DNA of 9,921 nucleotides from a bacterium (GTDB lineage Bacteria; Tectomicrobia; Entotheonellia; Entotheonellales; Entotheonellaceae), in NCBI GenBank assembly GCA_027294925.1, contig JAPULM010000345.1, positions 1 to 9,921 of the forward strand, read 5' to 3'. The translations under genes and the position numbers were made by a program. The notes beneath the pieces were generated by a model. It had not been told where the DNA came from. It saw only the letters and a program-made list of their open reading frames with translations, and ran no database searches. How positions within the stretch are numbered: position 1 is the first letter of the stretch; every line of letters starts with the position of its first letter. This document shows positions 1-4,647 of the stretch, piece by piece.

Positions 1-181
1 TGTCAGGGAGTTCAGAGATGAGTACCACGTCATATTCCCCAAAGGCATAATAGTAGCTGATCAGCCTGCCTCCGTTGGCTTCGATCAGCGTTCGCATCTG
101 CTCAGCGCGGTTTTGCGGATTCTGAATTTGAGCTGCCCATGCTTCACTGGTGAAAGATGCTTGATGCATATACAAAGCCAT
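1..181 (-). CDS. GYD-domain protein (3' end beyond window)
   Basis: The first 60 codons of a minus-strand gene whose 3' end lies outside the window. The start ATG (179-181) follows a good ribosome binding site (GAAGGAGA, about 4-5 nt away). The protein opens MALYMHQASFTSEAWAAQI, continues with an NPQNR segment and a GGRLISYYYAFGEYDVVLI segment, and has the Gly-Glu-Tyr-Asp core that names the GYD family. These are small soluble ferredoxin-fold proteins (dimeric alpha/beta barrel type), usually about 95-105 residues and of unknown biochemical role. It lies 92 bp downstream of another small minus-strand protein, so the two may be co-transcribed, although a perfect palindrome in the gap could act as a separate control site. 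The family call is a confident recollection from the sequence; the function is unknown. Confidence 0.8.
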   Translation of the reverse strand, partial: MALYMHQASFTSEAWAAQIQNPQNRAEQMRTLIEANGGRLISYYYAFGEYDVVLISELPD

Positions 182-198
182 GATCGTCTCCTTCTTCT

Positions 199-218
199 TG
201 TGAGCATGCATGCTCACA
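199..218. promoter_or_regulatory. Perfect 20-bp palindrome upstream of the GYD gene
   Basis: The sequence TGTGAGCATGCATGCTCACA is its own reverse complement over 20 bases with no spacer. It sits a few bases upstream of the ribosome binding site of the GYD-domain gene and downstream of the neighbouring minus-strand gene. Its length and position suit a dimeric-repressor operator. As RNA it would be a hairpin without a proper loop and with no T-run after it, so a terminator is less likely. Confidence 0.45.
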
Positions 219-273
219 GCGTAATCAACTTGCTGATAGTCTGATTAAGCCCTCCCAGCCCGGCAGCCCTGGC

Positions 274-618
274 TTACCCGCTACTACTGAGTGCTTGGAT
301 CAACTCTGGCGTGACTTCACGGAGAAACGTCTGGGTTGATGTACTCAAATCGATGGCACCGTAGAATCTCCCCAGGCGTTGGCGAAGTTCGGGATCAACC
401 AATAAGTTCTCGTAGACGCCAGCGTTGTCCATGTCAAGCACAATACGTAGGTCCGAACGGAGGGCTCCAGCACCCGAATAGTACTTCACGGCGTGTACGC
501 CACTGGCTCGCTGAATCAGGGGCAGGAATTCCTCGGTCAAAAACCGCCAGTAATCAATCACTTCCCCATCGCTCAGCGAATCTTTCAGATTAAATCGTCT
601 GACGTATGTAGTTGCCAT
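274..618 (-). CDS. Small hypothetical protein, 114 aa
   Basis: The start chosen is the ATG at 616-618 because AAGGAG lies 7 nt upstream; the open frame runs further upstream to about 672, but without a better start. The product begins MATTYVRRFNLKDSLSD and ends at a TAA. It has no signal peptide or membrane segment. Alternating strands and helices (TYVRRFNL; an EVIDYWRFLTEEFLPLIQ helix; VHAVKYYSG; LRIVLDMDN) suggest a small ferredoxin-like dimeric alpha/beta barrel, the same broad fold class as the GYD protein downstream. I do not recognise a named family. The two genes probably form a short minus-strand operon. Confidence 0.6.
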   Translation of the reverse strand: MATTYVRRFNLKDSLSDGEVIDYWRFLTEEFLPLIQRASGVHAVKYYSGAGALRSDLRIVLDMDNAGVYENLLVDPELRQRLGRFYGAIDLSTSTQTFLREVTPELIQALSSSG

Positions 619-809
619 GATGATGCTCCTTTCGGATTGGGGTTCAAGAATCTCACCAACAAAAAAAGACACACCAGACTCTTCCTCCTCCAGGAAGATC
701 GTCCAAATGCGCCTTCCACTCGTGGTTCAAGAAGTCAGTCTGTCAGGGTCGACTCAGCATTGTGCGGTCAGGATGGGCCTAGTCGCTGGTGCATTTTCTG
801 GTTGGCGAT

Positions 810-837
810 ACGATACGCTCGTTGGAACCCGTGTCAA
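810..837 (-). promoter_or_regulatory. Candidate sigma70-type promoter for the minus-strand pair
   Basis: On the minus strand a perfect TTGACA (+ coordinates 832-837) is followed after 16 bp by TATCGT (810-815), with the reading direction toward the gene starting at 618. It would give a leader of about 190 nt. The -35 element is convincing and the -10 element weak, so this is a suggestion only. Confidence 0.3.
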
Positions 838-872
838 GAGGAAAAACGTGAGGCTGTATACTCCATGTCTTT

Positions 873-1055
873 TTATTCCGTATACCGAATCCCATTCTCC
901 TCACACCACGCTATCGCGATCTCTCGCCGTGCGTCGTCACGATACCGATACCAATCCTCAGCAATCCCGTATGCGTGAATGCTGTCTTTGAAATAACGGA
1001 ACGCGCCTCGACCACGTATGGCATTACACAAAGCATGAAGCGTTGGTATCTGCAC
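873..1055 (-). pseudogene. UPF0158-family fragment (C-terminal part only)
   Basis: This minus-strand frame of about 60 codons ends at a TAA (873-875) and contains the recognisable C-terminal signature of UPF0158 proteins: AIRGRGAFRYFKDSIHAYGI, then DWYRYRDDARREIAIAWCEE and NGI. Family members are usually about 140-160 residues with an N-terminal part carrying acidic and hydrophobic segments. Here the frame is closed upstream by a TAG just beyond the HGIDIAVQIP segment, and no good start or ribosome binding site is seen, only a GTG. I therefore read it as a decayed remnant. The family has no established function. Confidence 0.55.
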
Positions 1056-1263
1056 GGCTATGTCGATGCCATGCTTGCTCTATGCGGGTGAGAACGATCT
1101 ATCGTATGACACAAAGGCTCGTGAGTGCGCTCAGTACCTCCCTAATGCTACCTTTTTCTCCCTTCCAGGATCTCGACCACGGCGCAGCGTTTAGAGAATC
1201 TGATCTGGTACTTACCGCATATCACGAAGTTTTTGCAAGGAATCAGTTGAATCTGAGCACGTG

Positions 1264-1809
1264 ATGATAGTCCAACGCATCCACATCCTCGGAGCCTCTG
1301 GCTCAGGCACCACGACTTTAGGACAAGCCCTATCTGAGCATCTCCAGTGTCCCTACTTCGAGACAGATACTTACTTCTGGCTTCCTACCGATCCACCGTT
1401 TATCGAAAAACGAGAACGACAAGCACGTCAACAACTCCTGATGGACGACCTGACAGAACATGAGGGTTGTGTTGTATCAGGATCACTCTGCAGATGGGGT
1501 GACGTTGCTATCCCCCTATTTGAGTTAGTCGTCTTTCTATGGATTCCATCTGAGATACGGCTAGAACGTCTATGCCAGCGGGAACACGAGAGGTATGGTG
1601 ATCGGATTATGCCTGGGGGCGATATGTACGAGAAATCTCAGGAATTTCTGGATTGGGCAGTATCGTATGATACAGGAGGCTTAGACATGCGGAGCAGGCA
1701 ACGGCATGAACAGTGGCTCAGCAGTCTTCCGTGTCCGATTATTCTCATTGAAGGGGAATATGCTATCGAGGAGCAACTCGCTGTGCTGATGGCTGAGATA
1801 CAGCAGTAA
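1264..1809 (+). CDS. P-loop NTPase, adenylate/nucleoside-kinase-like
   Basis: A 181-residue soluble protein. A glycine-rich P-loop, GASGSGTTTLG, is at about residues 10-20, followed by a predicted nucleotide-kinase core: a YFETDTYFWLPTDPPF segment, a VVSGSLCRWGD segment, a hydrophobic strand LFELVVFLWIP, and an arginine-rich lid (RLERLCQREHERYGDR). This layout matches a group of small kinase-like AAA ATPases often annotated as adenylate-kinase or topology-modulation-like proteins. The usual Walker A lysine (GxxxxGKS/T) is replaced by Thr. I recall GxSGSGTTT in close relatives, so this may be a family trait and not damage. The substrate is unknown. The start is either the GTG at 1261 or the ATG at 1264; both have only a weak ribosome binding site, and ATG is preferred. 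No partner gene is adjacent. Confidence 0.75.
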   Translation: MIVQRIHILGASGSGTTTLGQALSEHLQCPYFETDTYFWLPTDPPFIEKRERQARQQLLMDDLTEHEGCVVSGSLCRWGDVAIPLFELVVFLWIPSEIRLERLCQREHERYGDRIMPGGDMYEKSQEFLDWAVSYDTGGLDMRSRQRHEQWLSSLPCPIILIEGEYAIEEQLAVLMAEIQQ

Positions 1810-2195
1810 TCGGATGGAAGCCGGAACTGTCCAGCAGTCGTTGGGCAAACCTATTGATTTTTGCACGAGATTGCCATGCTGTACACGGGTTTTGAGACAC
1901 ACGTTTCATCACTCAATTGGTACCCTTCGCTGCATCTGGTGTTCTACCATCGACTGTTACAGATTTGTGGGTCATTAGACCGAACCTGGAACCTGGGAGC
2001 CGGAATCGTCCAGGAGTTGCTGTTGGGCTCATCGCTAGGGCGTGTGGTGTAATAGACGGGTTTTCAAAGCCTGTCATCAGAATCGTGAGCCGATGGCTGA
2101 ACGACATTCCAGGACAACGAATCTTGTAATCAATGATGGTGGTTTTGAGATGAAAATCAGTGCTTCTACACCAAGGAAGGCGGATTGGTACTCAC
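1810..2195. other. Gene-free stretch after the kinase
   Basis: Only short, mutually overlapping open frames without ribosome binding sites or recognisable protein sequence are present. Two segments (about 1817-1846 and 1996-2028) resemble each other around GAGCCGGAA and GTCCAG followed by GTTGGGC, and each is followed some 30-40 bp later by ACGGGTTTT, so an imperfect direct duplication of about 80 bp is possible. I see no tRNA, CRISPR or transposase remnant here. Confidence 0.4.
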
Positions 2196-2226
2196 AAAAA
2201 AATAGGGAGGCATTGTCCCCCTATTT
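2196..2226 (-). terminator. Rho-independent terminator (minus strand)
   Basis: An 8-bp stem (AAATAGGG at 2200-2207 with CCCTATTT at 2219-2226) continues as GG/CC across a one-base bulge, with loop CATTGT. The seven A residues at 2196-2202 become a T-run on the minus strand. It would stop antisense transcription entering from the metal operon side. No minus-strand gene ending here is visible, so it may be a relic. Confidence 0.45.
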
Positions 2227-2313
2227 GTCCCCTATCCTGTCTGAGGCAGGGTCAACTGAATCCGTTGTTATAGGTTTCTATTCTGGTTGAAATCATCGGG
2301 GGCTCTTTTTTTC

Positions 2314-2345
2314 TTGACCCTCTACCTAGGTTCAAGGTTTATAAT
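2314..2345 (+). promoter_or_regulatory. MerR-family-type promoter with spacer dyad
   Basis: A -35 element TTGACC (2314-2319) and a perfect TATAAT -10 (2340-2345) are separated by an over-long spacer of 20 bp. The spacer region carries a 22-bp dyad (2317-2338) with outer arms ACC/GGT and core ACCTAGGT; 8 of 11 base pairs are symmetric. An over-long spacer with a dyad inside it is the hallmark of promoters activated by MerR-family metal sensors (MerR, ZntR, CueR), which untwist the DNA on metal binding. It is the only strong promoter before the six-gene metal operon and lies about 110 bp upstream of its first start codon. No merR-like gene is in this window, so the regulator would have to be encoded elsewhere. 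Confidence 0.65.
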
Positions 2346-2455
2346 ATAGGCAGTATTTTTTCTGTGACAAAGTGTCAAATTTTATGCAACTTCTATGCAA
2401 CCATAGAGGGCAAAAAAGAAGGTTTTCCACAGCCATATTGAGAAAGGGTTATCGT

Positions 2456-2713
2456 ATGGATGAACATAACTCCTTGAAAAATGTAGTAGTTTACTCATCA
2501 TCTTTGTGAAGCTCGTGCCACCACGTGAAAGAGTTTCTTTCCGATCATGGAGTTGTGTTTACGGATCATAATGTTGCGGAAGACCTTGAGGCCCGCAAAA
2601 CGCTGCTTGCCACCACGGGGCAGCAGGCAACGCCTGTCATCGTGGTAGGTGATGAGGTGATCGAGGGATTTGACCGCGGACGCCTGCAACGCGTCTTGAA
2701 TCTCACCACATAA
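2456..2713 (+). CDS. Glutaredoxin-like protein with in-frame UGA (UxxC), putative selenoprotein
   Basis: An 85-residue glutaredoxin/NrdH-type protein if the TGA at 2507-2509 is read through. The ATG at 2456 follows AAGGG at normal spacing. The first 17 codons give MDEHNSLKNVVVYSSSL, the typical beta1 strand; TGA is codon 18, then Ser-Ser-Cys21-His-His-Val-Lys-Glu-Phe-Leu. The TGA therefore replaces the first, nucleophilic cysteine of the CxxC motif. The rest is intact and typical: TPVIVVGDEVIEGFD with cis-Pro60, then RGRLQRVL and TAA. With UGA as a stop the product would be a useless 17-residue peptide. A hairpin (2527-2541) with loop AGUUU places G 23 nt after the UGA, as in bacterial SECIS elements. 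It is the first gene of the metal operon, 12 bp before the zinc-ribbon gene, and likely acts in thiol/selenol exchange or Hg handling in the cytoplasm. The alternative is a Cys-to-stop mutation. Confidence 0.8.
2527..2541 (+). promoter_or_regulatory. Candidate bacterial SECIS hairpin (glutaredoxin)
   Basis: A 5-bp stem GAAAG/CUUUC encloses the loop AGUUU, with G2533 in the second loop position. 23 nt separate the UGA (2507-2509) from this G, inside the range known for SelB-recognised bacterial SECIS elements (roughly 16-37 nt, G in the first or second loop position). A second possible small stem (CGUG/CACG) lies closer to the UGA. Confidence 0.5.
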
Positions 2714-2725
2714 GGAGTCGCCTTG

Positions 2726-3010
2726 ATGCAAACGGTGTGTCCGGGTTGCAGCGAGGAACGGATTTTCGGCACTGACGTACACGTTGGCGATATCGTGTCC
2801 TGTGATTGGTGTTCGGGCGCCTTGTTTCGCCTGCTACAAAATAATGGCGCGTATAGCTTACGTGAACTCCCACAGGCGTCCTGTCCGCTATGTGGCGCCA
2901 TGCTCCAGTTGCCGGATGATATACAGGCTGGCGCCAGTGCTGATCACTGCGGCCAGACGTTCGTGGTGACATTTGCCTATGGCGCTTATGCGTTGGAACA
3001 AAACAGCTAA
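2726..3010 (+). CDS. Small double zinc-ribbon protein
   Basis: A 94-residue soluble protein with a strong ribosome binding site (AAGGAG, 8 nt before ATG 2726). It has two zinc-ribbon-like halves. The first carries Cys5-x2-Cys8 and Cys26-x2-Cys29 (CPGC and CDWC). The second carries Cys53-x2-Cys56 (CPLC), then His74-Cys75 within ADHCG, and closes with QTFVVTFAYGAYALE. LPDDIQAG before the second pair is reminiscent of LysW-type zinc ribbons. No catalytic motif is seen. It lies between two selenoprotein candidates in the metal operon (12 and 18 bp gaps), so a role as a thiol-rich metal-binding or redox partner is plausible but inferred. All cysteines here use normal TGC/TGT codons and the stop is TAA. 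Confidence 0.75.
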   Translation: MQTVCPGCSEERIFGTDVHVGDIVSCDWCSGALFRLLQNNGAYSLRELPQASCPLCGAMLQLPDDIQAGASADHCGQTFVVTFAYGAYALEQNS

Positions 3011-3028
3011 CAATGAGAAGGTAGGACA

Positions 3029-3397
3029 ATGAGGCGAATGACCGGTCAACAGGTATTCAGAATCAGCGTCCTCCTGCTAATAGTGTGCCTTGCCATGAGT
3101 TGTAGCAACGCTGATTCCAGGTCTGGCGATACAACGGATCAATCGGGAACGATGGGCGCGCAAGCAGGAGAACATCTGCAGCGGATCACCTTGCGCATTA
3201 CGGGACTCTCGTGAGCGTCGTGAACGCGCATTGTGCGAATAGTCTTGGAAAGACTAGATGGTATACAGAGTGCAGAGGTGGATGCCCGTAAAGCGCAAGC
3301 TGTTGTTACCTACGACGCCGAGAAGGCGACGGTGGAGCAGATGATCGAGGCCGTGGGGCGCTCGGGCTTTGGCGCCGAGGAGATGGTGACGCAATGA
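3029..3397 (+). CDS. MerP/HMA-domain exported protein with two in-frame UGAs (UxxU), putative selenoprotein
   Basis: 122 residues if TGAs at 3212-3214 and 3221-3223 are read through. The start ATG follows AAGGTAGG. Residues 10-24 are a hydrophobic signal segment (FRISVLLLIVCLAMS) ending at Cys25, a plausible but non-ideal lipobox, then a Ser/Gly/Thr linker. From residue 52 it is an HMA domain: ITLRITGLS-U62-A-S-U65-TRIVRIVLERLDGIQSAEV, then VVTYDAEKAT and MIEAVGRSGFGA. The canonical motif is GMTCxxC, so both metal-ligand cysteines are TGA while everything around them is intact. This is the domain of MerP, the periplasmic Hg(II) carrier. A 6-bp hairpin (3240-3256, loop UGGAA) lies 23 nt after the second UGA. 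The stop TGA overlaps the merE start (ATGA), indicating translational coupling. The alternative is two independent nonsense mutations, which is unlikely. Confidence 0.85.
3240..3256 (+). promoter_or_regulatory. Candidate bacterial SECIS hairpin (HMA protein)
   Basis: A perfect 6-bp stem UAGUCU/AGACUA encloses the loop UGGAA, with G3247 in the second loop position. 23 nt separate the second UGA from this G and 32 nt separate the first, so one element could serve both. A smaller 4-bp stem (CGCA/UGCG, 3227-3237) lies nearer the codons. Confidence 0.6.
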
Positions 3398-3648
3398 GGT
3401 GGAAACGCTACCTGAGTGTCGGATTGGCCGTGCTCACCTGTCCCTGCCATCTGCCGCTCCTGCTGGGTGTGCTGGCGGGCACGGCACTTGGGGGATGGCT
3501 CAGCCGTTATACGTGGTTGGTGTTTCCAGCCATGCTGGGTGTCTTTGTCCTGTCGCTCTGGTATAGCGTCCGGGCATTCAACCGCCGCGGCGTATCGCCA
3601 AGCACGACGGCAGCCGGTCGAGCGGCAAACGGGTCAGAAGTCATCTGA
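3394..3648 (+). CDS. merE: MerE-like mercury transport membrane protein
   Basis: An 84-residue membrane protein close in size to MerE (about 78 residues). The signature LAVLTCPCHLPLLLGVLAGT is at residues 11-30 with the Cys16-Pro-Cys18 pair that defines MerE, followed by a second membrane segment WLVFPAMLGVFVLSLWYSV (41-59) and a basic tail AFNRRG. MerE moves Hg(II) and methylmercury across the inner membrane. Its cysteines use ordinary codons. The start overlaps the end of the HMA-protein gene by 4 nt (ATGA), and a GAGGAG ribosome binding site lies about 11 nt upstream. The stop is TGA; the frame beyond it closes after six codons, so read-through is not indicated. Confidence 0.85.
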   Translation: MRWKRYLSVGLAVLTCPCHLPLLLGVLAGTALGGWLSRYTWLVFPAMLGVFVLSLWYSVRAFNRRGVSPSTTAAGRAANGSEVI

Positions 3649-3682
3649 GGCGGCGTCAGGTGCCGGTAGAGGGGAAATTGTT

Positions 3683-4195
3683 TTGATCAGCAACGAGACG
3701 TTGCACCGGCCTGGCATACTGGGCCGAGGGGTGCGATTGGCAATGGGAATTGCTCTGCTTGTGCTGGGCATTGAAACGCTGCTTGCCCCCACCGATTGGA
3801 TCAGTGCAAGCGCACCACGCACACCTGCTATGTGGCTTGGCGCCGCGATCTGCTTCCATTTGTTGTGGGGCGTGCCCGATAAAGGGTTTCAGCGTGCATG
3901 GGGCCGCTGGCCGCAACTGATCACCATATGCTTAGCAATCCTAGCTATTGCCTACAACCTGGTACGCACCGGAAGCTGGTGGGGACAGCCTCTCGGTGCT
4001 CTCGTATTCGTGCTTATCGTTTATGTTACTGCGCACCTTGGGCTTTCCTTCGTTGTGGCGAGCTTTCTCGCCCACCCTGGGTGAGAAATGGGCGTGATCC
4101 CCCACGTCGTGGGGAAACTTACCGGCCGCCAGGCAGCCGTCCAGCCTTGACATATGGGATTAACCCGCTTGGATGAGTGGGAACAGCGCAGATAA
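3683..4195 (+). CDS. Small multi-spanning membrane protein with two in-frame UGAs, putative selenoprotein
   Basis: 170 residues if TGAs at 4082-4084 (codon 134) and 4148-4150 (codon 156) are read through. The start is a TTG with GAGGGG upstream; an internal ATG at 3743 (residue 21) is an alternative. About four membrane segments are seen (roughly 15-34, 49-63, 77-94, 103-130), ending YVTAHLGLSFVVASFLAHPG, then U134-EMGVIPHVVGKLTGRQ, AAVQP-U156-HMG, and LTRLDEWEQRR before TAA. I recall similar proteins with Gly-Cys-Glu-Met at the first site and a C-terminal Cys-Pro...LDxWE tail, which would make both TGAs cysteine positions; this is from memory. The tail is open apart from the TGAs, and the TAA ends 25 bp before the next ATG. 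SECIS-like hairpins follow both TGAs. Otherwise the protein is 133 residues and still mostly intact. The role is presumably metal transport or its membrane partner. Confidence 0.65.
4100..4114 (+). promoter_or_regulatory. Candidate bacterial SECIS hairpin (membrane protein, first UGA)
   Basis: A GC-rich 6-bp stem CCCCAC/GUGGGG encloses the tight loop GUC, with G4106 in the first loop position. 21 nt separate the UGA (4082-4084) from this G. It has no U-run after it (GAAACUU follows), so it is not a convincing terminator. Confidence 0.5.
4164..4181 (+). promoter_or_regulatory. Candidate bacterial SECIS hairpin (membrane protein, second UGA)
   Basis: A 6-bp stem CCCGCU/AGUGGG (one G-U pair) encloses the loop UGGAUG, with G4171 in the second position, 20 nt after the UGA at 4148-4150. 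The loop starts UGG, as does the loop of the HMA-protein hairpin. Confidence 0.45.
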
Positions 4196-4220
4196 AAATG
4201 AGCCGAGGGAAAGAGGTGCG

Positions 4221-4577
4221 ATGGCAAGACAAATCGTTGGCACGCTCGGGTCGATTTTTGCAGCACTATGTTGTATCGGTACGCCAGCGTTGCTGGCATT
4301 GTTGGCAAGTATCGGCGCAGGGTTTCTCATTCGCGACGTGATTCTAGTGCCCTTACTGGTGGTGTTTTTGGCTATCCATGTTTGGGGTATCCAACGATCG
4401 CTGCGCAGGCATGGGAACGAAATGCCCCGTATTGTCGCTATCGTATGCAGCGTGGTGATTATTGTCGCCGTATGGTTTTCGCCATCTCTAGTGCTTCTGG
4501 GGCTAGCTGGCCTGATCGCCGTATCCGGGTGGGATATCTACTCGTGTAGGACGGCTGTTGAGCAGAAACAAGCGTGA
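4221..4577 (+). CDS. MerC/MerT-like mercuric transport membrane protein
   Basis: 118 residues from ATG 4221, chosen because AGAGGTGCG lies directly upstream; the frame is open further upstream but that part overlaps the previous gene. The first membrane helix, VGTLGSIFAALCCIGTPALL, carries the vicinal Cys17-Cys18 pair typical of MerT/MerC-type Hg(II) importers. It is followed by helices at about 37-55, 70-86 and 88-105, and a short tail with Cys109. The double-Cys helix and four-helix layout are closest to MerC-like proteins. Mercuric ions would be taken from the periplasmic carrier (here the HMA protein) and passed to cytosolic thiols. Cysteines use normal codons; the stop is TGA. It is the last gene of the operon, and no merA or merB is found before the convergent thiolase-like gene. 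Confidence 0.7.
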   Translation: MARQIVGTLGSIFAALCCIGTPALLALLASIGAGFLIRDVILVPLLVVFLAIHVWGIQRSLRRHGNEMPRIVAIVCSVVIIVAVWFSPSLVLLGLAGLIAVSGWDIYSCRTAVEQKQA

Positions 4578-4647
4578 GATGATAAAAACCTGAGCGTGCC
4601 TGGGCAATTGGCGGCAGCGCAGGGTGGGGGAGGGTTGACAATGTCGG

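Noticed and set aside
2525..2713. A 62-codon glutaredoxin-like gene starting at GTG 2525
   Set aside because: It has no ribosome binding site and lacks the first beta strand and the active site, both of which are present in frame upstream from ATG 2456 once the TGA is read through.
3029..3214. A 61-residue standalone lipoprotein ending at TGA 3212
   Set aside because: It would end exactly in the middle of the HMA metal-binding motif, while the remainder of the HMA domain continues in the same frame to a stop overlapping merE.
4100..4114. Terminator after the membrane-protein gene
   Set aside because: The CCCCAC/GTGGGG hairpin has no T-run and lies inside the continuing reading frame; a SECIS role fits better.
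2456..4195. UGA reassigned to an amino acid genome-wide, or simple pseudogenisation
   Set aside because: TGA is the apparent stop of the HMA, MerE and MerC-like genes, and cysteine is otherwise TGC/TGT. Decay would not place TGAs on the motif cysteines of two separate families without frameshifts or TAA/TAG stops. Neither can be fully excluded without the host genome.
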